A stretch of 64,000 nt of DNA from assembly GCA_022835595.1 (NCBI GenBank), contig BQUP01000001.1:682001-746000 (forward strand), written 5' to 3'. Below, piece after piece: positions 34,458-47,432 of the stretch (position 1 is its first letter; each line of letters opens with the position of its first letter). A model generated the notes under the pieces. The model ran no database searches. It was not told the origin of the DNA and saw nothing but the letters and a program-made list of their open reading frames with translations. This stretch comes from Cystobasidium ongulense. Its lineage: Eukaryota > Basidiomycota > Cystobasidiomycetes > Cystobasidiales > Cystobasidiaceae. The position numbers and the translations under genes are program-made.

Positions 34458-36662
34458 ATGACCGACTGGAGCCCGTCTTCCTGGCGCGCAAAGCAGGTCG
34501 CCCAGGCAGTCTCGTACCCTCCAGCGACGGCGACTCGCCTCGACGCAGCGCTCGGAAAGCTGTCGCAGCTCCCGCCGCTCGTCACAGGCCACGAGGTGCG
34601 TCGCAGCTGGCGTGTCTAGCTCTGCACGCATCCCCAGCTGACTGACACGCGCGCACTCAGATTGAAAAACTGCGGGCTCAGCTGCAAGTGCTGCTTTCTG
34701 TATCCTGACTCGAGGCATACATACGATATACTTACTCTGACCCGCGCTCCCACAGCGCCGACGTAGCAAACAACAAGGCCTTCTTGCTCCACGGCGGCGA
34801 CTGCGCTGAGCTCTTCGAGTACTGCAGCGAGGTCCGTCTCACCTTCCTTTGCGTTTCCACTTTTTTCCTCGACGCTGCCTTGCTTGTCACGTGGTCCTTC
34901 TCGACATGCTTCTCGAAAAACTGTCCGCTATACAACATACTGACTCGTGCCTTTGCTGGTCCTCGCTGCAACCTCTGCACTACAGCGAGCTATAGAGCAA
35001 CGTGTCTCTCTCCTCCTCCTGTCGAGTCTCGTCATCGTCTTTGGCGGGAGAACCCCATGCGTTCGCATACTGCGCGGAGCCGGCCAGTACGCAAAGCCAA
35101 GAAGCAAGCCGACAGAGATTGTAGAAGGTAAAGAAGTGCTGAGCTTTAGGCAAGTCACTTCATTCTGTCGTAAAGTCCCTGTCATATCGAAACCTCTCAT
35201 TGACTCTTACCTCTATACGCACAGGGGAGAAAACGTCAATGGCATCGGACTCGACGAACGCACTCCAGACCCGGACAGATTGGTTCAGTGGGTCGAGCTC
35301 TTATCCTTTCAGGTGTCTTCTGCCAGCTAAGTGGTCCAACAACCCTTGCTCGACCCACCAGAGCATACTTCCATTCAGCAGCAACCATCAATTACATCCG
35401 CGCCCTTCTCGACTCCGGATTCGCTGATTTACACAATCCTCGCTCCTGGAAGCTGAGTCATGTCCATAACAAAGAGCTGGCCAAAGCTTTCGATGACATT
35501 GTCGAGAGGCTCGAAGATTCGCTGGACTTCTTGAGAGTTGTGGGCGGCGAAAGCGGAACCTTGAGCAAAGCCGACATATGGACTTCACACGAGGTAGGTC
35601 TAGTCATGCTACATGGTGCCGAGGCGAGGCTGTCTAAGTTGTCCTAGGCAATATCTATTGACTGCTTTCTGTCCCTTCTAATTGCACTACAGGGCCTCAT
35701 GCTCGAGTTTGAAGAGGCGTTAACGAGAAAATACACCAATGCGGAAGGCAAATCGCATTGGTACAACACTTCAGCGTACGACTTCCCGGCAAGACCATAA
35801 GCTTTCTATATCTGACCTCTTTTACCGCTACAGCCCCTTCCTCTGGATAGGAGACCGCACACGCGATATTGGAGGAGCGCACATAGAATATTTCCGGGGC
35901 ATTCGTAACCCTATCGGTCTCAAATGTGGACCTTCACTTGACCCAGCTGAATTGATACGTCTCCTCGACATTCTGGATCCCGACTTTGAGCCTGGCCGAG
36001 TGACCCTGATCAGCAGATATGGCAATAGCAAGGTGAGCAGAGGCTTGAATACCTGGTTCAAAAGCATGTTGACATGTCTATCCTAGGTGGAGGAATGTCT
36101 TCCCGCTCACATCAAGGCCGTCCAATCCACCCGCCACCGGCCAGTCTTCTGCGCAGACATTATGCATGGAAACACTTTCCAAGCTAGCTCCGCCCCGTAG
36201 TAAGCTTCAAAACCTATATAGATTCTGTCACACCGCTAACATTCAGTCTTCTTATCCTCAGTAAAACCAGACACATGGCCGACTTGTGCAGCGAGCTTGT
36301 CAAGTCCTGGAAAATCCACCAGGCTCTCGGTTCAAAGCTTCAAGGTATACACCTCGAGATGACGGGCGATGTCGACGAGAATGGCTACAGCGTGACGGAA
36401 GTCATCGGCGGAAGCATCGAGCGTTCTGAAGAAGATCTTCCGAGCAGATATCTTACCTTTTGCGATCCAAGATGTTCAGTTGAGCAGGTAAGTCCTTCCA
36501 GCTTGGGGAAATGCAGATGCCCCTAACAGTGTCCGCCAGACTATCGATATCGCTTTCTTGACCGCCGATTATCTCACAAATGAGCGTACTGGGGCAAGCA
36601 AAGGCAGCGCAATCCAGTCGCACCTAACTTCCCGCGAGACTTCGCGCAGCAGGGGCCCTTAA
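34458..36662 (+). CDS. Class II (plant-type) DAHP synthase
   Basis: First enzyme of the shikimate pathway: joins phosphoenolpyruvate and erythrose 4-phosphate into 3-deoxy-D-arabino-heptulosonate 7-phosphate. The protein starts [16 protein letters not shown], the class II N-terminus. Other family marks are [153 protein letters not shown] and [10 protein letters not shown]. Length, about 475 residues, fits. Two introns use GC donors (34684-34755 and 35150-35224). The stop is 98 bp from that of the convergent MFS gene. Confidence 0.96.
34684..34755 (+). other. GC-AG intron 1 in DAHP synthase
   Basis: The donor is GCAAGT. Splicing CT|C yields the conserved [17 protein letters not shown] donors nearby (GTGCTG, GTATCC) give the wrong frame. 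Confidence 0.85.
35150..35224 (+). other. GC-AG intron 2 in DAHP synthase
   Basis: The donor is GCAAGT and the acceptor ACGCACAG. Splicing AG|G yields SFRGENVNG; the GTCACT five bases downstream gives the wrong frame. Confidence 0.85.
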
Positions 36663-36760
36663 GGTGTGTACTGATTGTCTTAGGCTTCGGTAGAAATTGT
36701 ACAGCTCCGCCGGATATTCATCTCTCTAGAATAGAAGTTTCATTGCATAGTAAGGCACGA

Positions 36761-39512
36761 CTATGAGCGGGGCCACCGTATGCTACCCATCAACATCATT
36801 ATGAGCGACGAAAGAACCAGCAGACCCTGCGCGCGGATGCTTTGAGTATGTCACCACCAGTAGAGTCAATAAATTAGCTTACCGCTCCCACGAACCAAGC
36901 CAGTGAAGGCATGAAATCGGTCGATGCCGAGTATATGCTGCCCAGTACCAGCGGGGAAAGAATAGCACCGGCCTCATCGATGAGAGACATAGCCCCAAGA
37001 ATTTGATCGCTCATCGCTTTGGAGGTAACCTCGGTCGCAACAGCTTGAGCGCTTGGTCCTCCTGCTGCCGAGATACTCAAAAGCGCAGTTGCTGATGGAA
37101 AAGAGAATGAATTAGTAGATGCAGCTGATAGATTAGAAAAGTAGCACCACCTACACAAGTAAAGCTGAAGCTTAGTCTTACTTAGACCAATCGCGGAGAA
37201 AGCGACCGCATCAATCATAAACGATACCCCACCAAAATACACGTCGAATCTTTCGCTCCCGTGAGTTGCGCGTGTTTCCTTGCTATCCTGCCCATCTTCG
37301 GCGACTGGCTCGTCGTCCTCGCTCACAAGCAGTCGCGAGCTCTCGCTTAAGCCTTCCATAGTTGGATGAACGGAAGATCGGTCGGCCAGCCATTTCACGT
37401 ACTTTTTGCGCCCAGTTCTTATCGCAATGGGCAGGATTCCCATGAGCAACAGAGCCTGCGAGTTCAGACGATGTGTTGAGATGAGCGAGGCAGAAAAATT
37501 GTGGTAAAATGTCGTCTCGCTTTACTCACTTTCCAGGCCGTAACGAAGCTGATAAGCAGTCCATTGTCCACGCCATCAAATCCGAAAGAGCCAGTAGTCG
37601 TTAACATAAGTAGCTGCATAATGATAAGTCAGCTCCAGTCTTGCCGAGATAGTTAGGCCAGCGTCGTCAAAAGCATCTATAATTCGGGGGAGGGTCTTGC
37701 TACAGGGATCACAGTAGTGCAGCATCTGCACCAAGGCTGGTGAACACGCTGTACTGTATTCCCCCTGTAGCAAGACCCTCCCCCGAGTCACAAATGCTTT
37801 GGGAAGGCGATGGGCGCTGATACAACAAAAAGGGTTGGCGCGAAGCCGAGAGTTCATTCCTTTACTCAGGCTACCTGAATGCATGTAGCAATCAGACAAC
37901 CGAGGTCCAGTAGTGAACAGTCTCGCCCAATACTGCAGGCCATTCCCTGTGGCTAGCATTCGCGGTGTACCGGATTGTAAGTCACTCACATCGTTCATGT
38001 ACATACTTCCGATGCGATAGATTGTAAACGAGATTGCAAGCAGGAAGAGGCGATAATCACGTCTGCCGGTCTCGTCATTTCGTCTAGGAAGAAAGATAGC
38101 AAGCTTCTTAAAGAAATTCAAACGCTTGAGGAAAACGAGCCACCCAGCATCTTCAGTGGCAGGGCTTGCTGGTCCCTCCCCACCACCAGGTGTAGTTTCG
38201 CCCGAGGAGGTATTCCCATAAGCCTGAGTTTCGGTATTTGCTTGCATGAGTTCTTCACGCCTTTCGCTTGTCAAAGCTTCCGGCAAAATGAAAATGGCAT
38301 AGAGAAACATGCCTGCAAACACGCCAGTGCCGATCCAGAATGGGAGCAAGGGTATCCTAGAACGCTCGCTTGTCAATCACACGGCATCGCGTTGGCAGAT
38401 AGACTGACGTACGAGGTAGAAGCCGTGATTCCAGCACTAGCGAGCGCTGAGACTGCCAATCCAGCAAAGGTGGCGCTGCCTGAACTCAGAATGATGTTAA
38501 TCAGACAATTCTCGTGCCATAATCGTGCTAGGTCAGCCTCACCTAGCAATGCGAAAGCAGGAGATCGATCATCTTGTTTGACACATTCGACAATGTAGCT
38601 TTGAAACGTGAGTTGAAGTAAAGGCTGCGAGCCTAGGCCAGTGAGAGCGAAGCTGGCTGTAATTAAAGCGATGCCCAGCCCTCCCCTCAATTGAGCTGTA
38701 AGCAGGTGTCAGATCGTTCACGGTATGCGAGCATGCCGCAAAATGAGCGGATGACCTACCTCCCAGCCCAAAGAAAGCTATGGATAGAGTCAAGCAGAAA
38801 GAGGTGAATGCAAACATGGGTTTGCGACCATATCTTGATAGCAGGTCGGAGTATATAGTAAGGCAAAGTACGGCTGTGTCGGGTATAGATCTCAGAAAAC
38901 TGCTCAACGCGCACGAGGATACAGGACGATGTCATTTTATACTCTACTCACTGACAAGGGCGTTCAATATGCGTGCGGCCGTTATAATTTCTCCAGCAAG
39001 CTTGGCTATTGCTGGTATGTTGCAACGCTTGTCGGCTTCTTCGATGCTCAAACGAGAGGAAGGAAACAGGGAGAAGAAGAGGGGTAGGAATGACAGCGAC
39101 GAGGTGTGTTTGCCCTTTTGCTCAAAATACCAGTCGCAGGCAAACTCGCGCAAGACTGGGAGTTCGAGGGGGACTGCTAGACCGCCACCTGTGAAAAGAA
39201 CAGGTCGGATAGTGGTGCATCATCAGCACCATGTAGTCGACATACAAGAGAGCACAGTAGTTTACCTGCACTTCCCAGCAGGGCAATGATCAGAACATGG
39301 GAGACCGAGGGCGTCTTCAGCCATTTGACCGTCTTTGCTCGGATCGATAGCCTTGTTTTTGGCTCGTCGTCGCCGGTGCTCGAAGGCTCAACTGCACCAT
39401 CTTGCGATGGCTTGTGTGTGCTTGCATGTGCTCCACTGCTTGTAGCGCCATAGCTTCTCGAGGCCGTCGCAGTTGGCTTCTTTCGCACGTCATTGTCCGC
39501 AGCTGGAGGCAT
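36761..39512 (-). CDS. Major facilitator superfamily transporter
   Basis: Multi-pass membrane transporter with a cytoplasmic Ser/Thr-rich N-tail (MPPAADNDVRKKPTATASRS). TM1 is SHVLIIALLGSAG, joined to GGGLAVPLELPVLREF. The MFS loop 2-3 motif appears as YSDLLSRYGRKPMFAF. Other membrane exons include GIALITASFALTGLGSQPLLQL, shown here as ALITASFALTGLGSQP, IPLLPFWIGTGVFAGMFLYA and a C-terminal GLLVLSSLIMMLMG. The central loop is long and acidic (QAYGNTSSGETTPGGGEG). Introns are 50-80 nt except one of 376 nt (37614-37989) that holds a 24-bp inverted repeat. The start at 39512 is the first in-frame ATG; an extra upstream exon is possible. Substrate is unknown; the family ranges from drug to folate-type carriers. 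Confidence 0.8.
37684..37786. repeat. 24-bp perfect inverted repeat (hairpin) inside an MFS intron
   Basis: The arms 37684-37707 and 37763-37786 are exact reverse complements (TCGGGGGAGGGTCTTGCT...), with a 55-nt loop. The host intron is 376 nt, five times the gene's usual size. No target-site duplication was found at the arm ends. Confidence 0.9.
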
Positions 39513-39876
39513 GGCCGGCTGGATGGACTCGGACACTCCACGTGTCTCCTGGCTCTCGGTCAGTCCAGTGTCACAGAGTGTGCAAATTGCTGTAATCAAA
39601 AGCAAAGCTCGTTAATCACTTGAATCTTTCTTTTATCTTTCAAGATCTCGATCATCCACCTTCAAGCCCGCCCAAACGCCACCGTCTTTTCCTTTTCAAC
39701 CTTTCTTTCCCACCGCGCAAGCATCGCCGAATTAATATATTATAATTCAATTAATATATATCAATCATCAGGATTCTGGCTCCAGAATCAACTAGCTGTG
39801 CAAGTGCCGGTGCTCGAGGAAGAAAGCGCGACTCCGCCCTTCACGTGCTCAAATAGGGACACATCTACCTGCAAAG
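39513..39876. promoter_or_regulatory. Divergent promoter region MFS / SEC14 with AT-rich core
   Basis: 364 bp between divergent ATGs. At 39731-39760 lies an almost pure A/T stretch in which ATTAATATA occurs twice (39731 and 39750), the most AT-rich run in this part of the window. Confidence 0.5.
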
Positions 39877-41240
39877 ATGCCTGCCTCGGACACGCTGGAC
39901 AAGAGCGGCTACTATGGCAGCCTCGACGACACTCAGCAGAGTGCCCTGGATGACCTGAAGAATATGCTCTTGGAAAAGCACGGCATTGCGCACGAGGCTT
40001 CACCCATTGACCCCCGGTTCAAACAAAAAGACTATGCTGAGCCTGACAGGTGCTACGAACTCGAACTGCTGTATGTGTATACTTACTCTGAAGGGCTACA
40101 AAGGTAGCGCTGACCATCCTAGTACTCCTTATGCGCAGACGCTTCCTACGTGCCAGGCGGTTTGATTTAGCCAAGAGCCACGCCATGTACGTGGCCTCAA
40201 AGCAATGGCGCGAAGAGCACTCCATCGACAATCTCTATGCGACCTTTGACTATCCACGAGCTCGAAAAGCCTTCACCAAGTTCTTCCCGTCCTATCTGCA
40301 CAAGTTTGACCGCACGGGATCCCCGGTGCATGTGCACGAGCTATCGAAAATCGACCTGAACGGGGTAGGTGGCTATTTTTGCTGTTTCGTATGCATGTAT
40401 GGCATAGTCTAATCTGAATCTGATTATCTTTGCGTTGCTTGAATTCCCTTCATCTACGCGCACACTCGAACCGAATAATAGCTTTTCAAACTCATCACCG
40501 AGGAAGAGGCCGTGCAACACCTGTTTCTCCTCTCGGAAAGCAATATACGCGAGCGCTTCCCAGCTTGTACCTTGCGCTTGCGCGACGTAGACCCTGGCAG
40601 TGACCTCGTAAGCATACACTCGTCGATGTCTCTTGCCGTTTCTACTTCTCACCTCTAACCTTTTCCCTCTGCTCACAGATTGTCGATACCGTGACCGGGA
40701 TATTCGATTTGAAGGGGATAGGGCTCGTTGGGTTTTGGAAAGTGAAAGACATCCTTTACCGCCTTATCCAGATCTCGGACGTATGCAGCATTGTCCCAAC
40801 AACCGCTTTAAATCAGCGCAAAGACTTATTCGCGAAATTCTTGTTTGAACAGAACTACTATCCAGAAACTGCAAATAAACTTGTGGGTCACATAACATCA
40901 CTCATGTAATCCATGAAGTTTGTCTTGGCCTGAAGATGCTCTCTATAGTTTATCATCAATGCCCCAAGCGGCTTCGCCACGATCTGGAGTTATCTCAAAG
41001 GCTGGCTTGATGTCAGAACGGCCTCGCGAGTAGGTTATACAATCATCGTTCTACGGCCTTGCTTTCGGAACACTGACTAATGCACGTCAACTTCAGGTCT
41101 TCGTTCTTGGCTCTGATTACAAAGCGACCCTCCTCCAACATGTAGAAGATTCTAACTTGCCCCGAGATTTAGGGGGTAGTTGCGATTGCTCAGATCACGA
41201 AGGTGGCTGTCGTGCCGGCGACATCGGCCCTTGGAACTGA
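39877..41240 (+). CDS. SEC14: Sec14-type CRAL-TRIO phosphatidylinositol/phosphatidylcholine transfer protein
   Basis: Cytosolic lipid-exchange protein coupling phosphoinositide synthesis to Golgi export. An N-terminal helical CRAL-TRIO-N region (YGSLDDTQQSALDDLKNMLLE, here SLDDTQQSALDDLKNM) leads to LLRFLRARRFDLAKSHAM. Other marks are PSYLHKFDRTGSPVHVHEL, TVTGIFDLKGIGL, QNYYPETANKLFIINAPSGF, WSYLKGWLDVRTA, VFVLGSDYKATLL, LPRDLGGSCDC and the C-terminal EGGCRAGDIGPWN. Both NYYPE and LGG-x-C-x-C are standard Sec14 signatures, and length (about 300) agrees. About seven GT-AG introns. It is divergent from the MFS gene and convergent with PPZ1. Confidence 0.94.
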
Positions 41241-41673
41241 GCTTGCAGGATATCCTCTCACAGCTTGAGCAGAACAAGATAGAGCACTACCACGTTATCC
41301 CGGGACCAAAATTTTACAAGCCAGCTTCAACTGATTCAAGCGTTGATAGAGACCGAAATCAGGGCAATTCAGAGACTAGTCATTGAACTACTCGCAAAGG
41401 AGCTGAGTTTGTTAGGTACGCGCTCAATGTTTTGTCCCATGAAGACCTTGTAGCGGGCGTGCGAAGGACCTGTTGCACACCACAAACAGCTCCAATTAAC
41501 AGAATGAGATAAAATTTGCACATCATCATCTGAGTGACAAACCATGTCAGGTAGAAGCAACAGAATCGACGAGAGTCGCATTGCCAAAATTTCCCATAGA
41601 AAGTTCACAGACAGGTCGTACAGCAGATGCACCAAGGAAGAAGCTACATGTTTTGATACTACTACTCATTCGT
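41241..41673. other. Convergent 3' intergenic region SEC14 / PPZ1
   Basis: 433 bp with both 3' UTRs expected. No gene was seen. Confidence 0.4.
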
Positions 41674-43873
41674 TCATACTGCTGGTCGAGGTAGGAGAAG
41701 ACCAGCTGAGTTCTTTTTCCGGCATTTTGCAAGTTCTTTTTTGAGGGCCGGACCATCGAGTGGTTTGAGTAGCTCGAACGAGCACAGTAGATCCTCATTG
41801 ACAAGCATAGAGCTTGCGAAGTTGTCAAACTCTGGTAGAATCAAGAAAATCATTAATATCCGTGCATGCAGCTGGCGGTATTAGGGAGAACAACCTACCT
41901 CCACAGTAGTTTGGGGCCGAGAAAATAGTAACCAAGGTCCTATCATTCCAGAACTGCGCCAAAAAGAACTTAGTCAGTCCCCCATTTGCCCAATGCCCAT
42001 AGACATAAGCGGACTCACCTCGTATCCATCTTCAACGACCATATGAGCACGACATATCAGATCGAAATCGTATTTCGCCAGGAATTCTTGTATGACTGCT
42101 TTGCCGAAACAGTAGCTGACTCCTCGCTCGTTGTCCTCCCAATCCAGAGCCGTGTCGCTGGGATCACTCCAGAGGAGATCGTTCAAAAGACCATAATCTG
42201 GTACGTCCGTGGGTCGAGATATGCGCCGAATGTCGTCCATGCTGGAGAGGGAAGGAGAGAGACCGCCATGTACACAGAAGATCTTGCCTGCCACAAGGGC
42301 TGCTATCGGAAGGCAGTTGAACACATCCACGAATGTCTTCCAGATCTTCAGGTTACATCTCCGTTTACATTCGTCGTAGAAGCCATACACTACGCGGGGA
42401 GAACGTGATCAGTGTGCATTTAGCGGTGTAGGACTGTATCATGTCTTGGATCTCACCTCTTGTCACGTTGGCACATTCGTGATTGCCTCTCAACAGGAAG
42501 AAGTTCTCTGGATATTTGACCTTGTAACACAGCAAAAGCAGAATGGTCTCGAGACTTTGCTTGCCGCGATCTACGTAGTCTCCGAGAAAGAGATAATTTG
42601 CATGTGGTGGGAAACTGCACATTTCAAAAAGACGGATAAGATCAGAGTATTGACCGTGTACGTCGCCGACAATGTTCACGGGTGGGGAGAGTTCGAGGAG
42701 GGTTGGCTGGGAGAGAAAGACTTCGCGTGCAGCAAGGCAAAGCGCTGTAATCTCGCTGTTCTTGAGACTGACTGCCTTGGTGATCTTCCCGCTGTATCCG
42801 GTTTCGAGCAGACGCGTGATCATGTCGTCTATGTCGAAAGTCCGTGGGCCCGAAGCTTCAGGTCCAGTGCCAGCAGCAGCGCCTTTGCTCCCACCAGCTG
42901 TGCTGCTACCAGGAAGTGAACCGCTGGTAGTTGAAGTGGACGAGGGAAGAACTGATGAAATCGCAGCAGCGAGGCCAGACGACGGCTGGAGCAGTGGATT
43001 CGCAAGGATGGTGTGGGTCGTGGGAATGTCGGGTTTGAGAGGGGACTGCCGAGCGTTTGGACCAGACGATTGCGAGGATGGAGAAGAAGCCGAAGGTGAC
43101 GCATTGTTGGCGCTCAAGGTGGATTGCTCGAGGTCGGCTTGCTGGGCACCTTTGCCATTCCACGCCGAGCTGCTGCTGTTCGGAGCTTCTTCGTCGGACA
43201 GAAACGCATCAGAGTCTTCATTGCCTGGAGCAGCCATTCCAGCTGCTCGCGGTGTTCCTCGTCTGCTGTTCACGCTCTTGCCGGTGGTACCTTCAGAAGC
43301 GTGGTTGCTGCTGCCTTCGCCTGGGAACTTATGGCGGGCATGCGAGGGCGAGTGGCCCGTCGAGTAGGGCGTCTCTGGGATCGACGCATCGTCCGTGTCG
43401 TCGGCATACGAAGCAGAGGACGCTCCAGACAGAGCGCTCGTGCTGGCGACGCTTGCGCTGTGCTGCGCCCTCGACGTTGATGCTGTGAGCGGGATCCCCG
43501 CAGCTCCAGCGGGCCCGCGGTGAGCGCCAGTGGACGAGGGAGACTGGCCTGGGATCACGATGGGCGAGGAGTGTCCTGCAGTCGATGTGTTGTTCTGTGC
43601 TTGCGGTGCTGATGGCTGTTGCTGCTGATGCTGATGCTTTTGCCGCAAGCCGCTTCCATTCGAGACGGTCGCTCCAGCAGCTGATGCCGCAGACGGAGGC
43701 GACGACAACGAGGCTGAAGAGGCTGACGAGGTCCGCTTGGACGACGACGTGCTCGAGCCGGCGTCTGTCTTGCTGTTGCTGCTGCTGCTCGACGACGGCG
43801 AGGACGCGTGGTTGCTGCTGGTGCTGCTGCTGTGGCTGCCGCCGCCAAGCAGGCTCCTCCAGAACGGAGGCAT
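41674..43873 (-). CDS. PPZ1: PPZ-type serine/threonine protein phosphatase
   Basis: Fungal PP1-like phosphatase with a long disordered N-terminus, linked in yeasts to salt tolerance and potassium transport. Residues 1 to about 330 are Ser/Ala/Gln-rich with poly-Ser runs. The catalytic domain begins [18 protein letters not shown] and [18 protein letters not shown], wording specific to the PPZ branch. Metal-binding motifs are GDVHG, GDYVDRG and GNHE; further marks are [51 protein letters not shown], and SAPNYCGEFDNFA. ATG 43873 ([11 protein letters not shown]) is the first in-frame ATG. The C-terminus is [16 protein letters not shown]. Four or five introns interrupt only the catalytic half. Confidence 0.93.
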
Positions 43874-46529
43874 GCTCTCCCACCCTGAGCCCAAGCTGAT
43901 GGACTTATCCTATGTCTCTGGCTCTCTCTCTGCTCTCGTCGTGTCCGCTTGCTGGCTGGTCTTGTGCGTCGGTTGGAGAGACACAGGACGCGAAGCACCG
44001 CAGCGACGTTCGTCGACACTTGAACAACTGAGAGTGGTGTTCACTTCCTGCGTCCAGACCATTGTCATTGGCACATAACCCTGGACACCACTGACAGCCC
44101 GGCTCGGACAGGTACATCAGATAGACAGGTCGACCTGTACGGTGACCCATTCACAGCGACAGTCCTACAGGCGGCCAGTCGCGACGGTGAAAGCGAGTGC
44201 TGCGCCTGATCAAAAGCCCGGACAACAAGGCACAAGCACGACACGTCAAAGGCAAGTGCAAATTGTCCATAGCAGCGGCCTTACAGGCAGGTACTGCGGG
44301 TTTTCACTGTCGCGTCCGCTGTCTCCCCGGCTTGCTCGCATGCGAATCTCTCTAAACTTGCCTTTAAAAGGCCTGCATCGCAGAATGAGCTCGTGTCGAG
44401 CCTCATCCTAGCCGCTTCGGGGGGTCAAAGGCTAGTCACTAAATTCTTCCAGATAGCTACATACACGTGGAGCAAGAGTCCCGTCACATTGCGGTCGGTA
44501 CACATGGCCGACAAGAGACTAGCTTTGCTAGGGTTGTGCAAGGACCTATTCAGGCTCTCCATAATAGCCGCTAGCGAGGACTGCAAGGGCGGAAGGAGGG
44601 TCTACCACCCCAAGCACAAGCCAGGCATCCATTGTATGCAGCACCGAATCGATAGTTGCCATATACGGATCGCCTACAATGAGCGTACCCGAGGCGTGGC
44701 TCTTTCGCTTGGAGGCAAACGCAAGTCAAAGCAAATCGAGGCTTTGTCTAGGGTGTTGTCAGGGCCACAGAGTATGTATAATCGTTCAGGCTTGGCAAAT
44801 CTTACTCATATACTCAAGCAATGCTAGTGACCGCTAGTGCATACGGTTTAACCTTCAAACTCTGTTACGGCGATGTGGAAAGAAACATAGGTGCGATGTT
44901 GAATCGGCATCATTTTGCAGTTATCGTACAGCAACTGAATATCTGACCTTTCAGTACATTTGAATAAGTTTCTTCACGGATTCACCTTGGTGACGGGTCT
45001 TCTGAAGACATGTGACATTCTCATATGCAAATTTTAGCCATGAACAGCTGCGATTATGAGAAACCAGCTCCAGTCATTAGGCCTGCGGCTTTCCCTTCCG
45101 CTGTTTGAAGGGGAGAAGAAATGAACGCGACATTGAATTTTGACAGTGAGACAGGACAAGGATGTGCAAGCAGCTTCAGTATTGAGTACTGTATCTACAC
45201 CAAGTAATAGACATAAAGTCAATATAGCCTGATTTCCAGGCAGGCCTCGATAGCGCATGCACAGGTACCCACTGAGCCTAGCTGAACCAGAAGTTGCACC
45301 TCATTAGCTCTGTGACCCGTATGGATCAGACTGAATTAGTACGTGAAGCGCCGTCAGCGCCCCGGCTGTGTCATTCTAAACTCATGTCACGCCTATAAGC
45401 AAGGCGGCTGTAAATGGTAATGGGTGCGAATGTCATCCATCCCAACAGAATAAGCTAAATATTCAGTAGCTGACCACTGCACATGCGGCGACTTGTCCGG
45501 AATAGACAAGTCCATGGAACATAACATTCAATAACCACATTGCTTGGGTGGTCTCGATTGAGATTCAACAGTAAGACTATATTGATGGATTAGGAAATCT
45601 GTGTCAATTCATTGGGAACCAATCAGATACTCTAGCTGCACCAAATAGCTCCTAGACATATCTCACAGTCATCCGCATATAAAATTGCGTGGGACCTCTA
45701 CTTCCAGACGAAAGCAAATACTCATCTAACCAGATTAGACTTTTGCCACTTAGTGCAGATGACAAAAAAACCTGCCAGGGCATTGCACTCTTCAAGCAAA
45801 CTGTCTCCATAGACCGCTGCTACTACGCACTTGTGATCACCGCTGTCTCCCCAAGCGCGGCAAGAGGCAATGAGACATATCACAGTGCAGATATATTTTG
45901 AAATGGGAGTACTAGCATACACCCTCGTTCTATTTCTTTTCTAAAGGTTTAGGCGAGGCTACACCGCGGCGGACTACCATCCGCTACAAAGCGGAGGCTG
46001 TCTCATGATGTTTTATCGCCCCCAAACGGTTTTTGGATCAAATGCGCGTATTTGCGGCATAGAAAAGCGAGTATAGCTAGAAGAAGTAGGTGCTTGTCGC
46101 CGCTAAGAAAGAGGTCATCGAGTTTGCGAGCCACCTAAGAGGTAGGCATTCCGGTCCCCCATCAACACATCGCCTAAGCGCTCATCTCGCGTGCCTGCCA
46201 GCAACTCTTAGGAGGCCACGATACAACTAGTACTTTTGTTGAGCCAGATATCGGTATAGCCTACAAGCTCACCGTACCTGCTTTTTTCTTCGGCCAAACG
46301 TCGATGAAAAAAAAGGGTTCACCGCCTCGTTACTATGTTCGAAAGTGAGACCGACAGTATGAATGATGTGCCCTTCGCGTCGAGCCTTTGGCAGGTGTCT
46401 TTCAGGTAGACGAAGGAAGACCCACAGCCATGCTCATCTGCCATGAAAGAGGATTACGATAAACAGATAATATTAACTATCGTACCAATCAGAATATAGT
46501 GACCTTATATCAATCAATGACTTGGTACA

Positions 46530-46622
46530 TGATGCTCAAGCTACTGCAACATTTCCGTCTCAGCTCCCTATCAAAAGTCTACCAAACGTCGAGCGCCAAG
46601 GGCCATCCCAATTCTCCATGAG
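46530..46622. repeat. Diverged direct repeat, copy A
   Basis: Aligns by eye with 47329-47432 at about two-thirds identity: shared TTGGTACA, CAAGCTACT, CCATCAAA/CTATCAAA and ACGTCGAGCGCCA versus GCGTCGAACGCCA. The family is unknown. Confidence 0.6.
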
Positions 46623-47328
46623 TCTCCTGCACACAACAACAACCACACTGATGAACCTGTCATAAATCTATTCTTACAGCATGCCTATCAAACATCAGTT
46701 CAGTCTCGAGCACACTCAGGTGCCGCCGAATGTGCCAGCAGTTTTGTTTTTTTCAACACGGCGGTACCATGGCCTGTCAGAAAGGTCAGCACATTAACAA
46801 CATGCCACATTCGGATTGCATGTTGGGCTTCAATTGAGGCTCTTCCCCATTCCGCGAAGACACAGTGACCTGGCCGGAGGAGAAAAGATTCGTGCAGACC
46901 GGACTGACTTCCCTCAAGGTATCAGATGTTTGGAAGACAAGGGACGTCTGTTGTTTTGCGCCGGATGGTTCGCCGTCTTCAGCACACATGACGAGGAGAT
47001 GAAGAAGGACTGTATAGTAGCTTGAACACCGACTGTTGTATCCGACCCAAATAAATGGCTTCGAGTCAGTGTATTCTCATTTTTGATTCTGATCAAGACT
47101 CGAAACGCAAGCGAACAAGGCCGACCTCCCAATGAGGCTGGTAAAGTTTGTTTGGTAAGCCAGCGCTTCGAGACCACAGACTTCGCTGGGAAGCCTCTTC
47201 AATAGTGCCGATAGTCTATAGGAGGACGCTCGCGCAATTAGATTGTGCTGACCTTATGTCAATTACTTGCTGCAGATGCAACAGTGAATCGGATTGTTAA
47301 GCTATTCGTACATCCGTCGTTCATCTAG

Positions 47329-47432
47329 TTGGTACAGATACAAGCTACTACTACATCGCCCCCTCACCTCTCCATCAAATATCAACCAGGCGTCGAACGC
47401 CATGGACCACCCGAATGTTCCATGCAGTTCTC
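47329..47432. repeat. Diverged direct repeat, copy B
   Basis: Counterpart of 46530-46622, in the same orientation about 800 bp downstream. The flanks beyond these 100 bp do not align clearly. Confidence 0.6.

Noticed and set aside
42672-43899. Several long antisense frames over the PPZ1 N-terminus
   Set aside because: Produced by Ser/Ala/Gln-rich codon bias on the other strand.
44393-44827. 144-codon open frame in the gene-poor region
   Set aside because: It starts with GTG, not ATG, matches no family I recognise, and has no exon signals.
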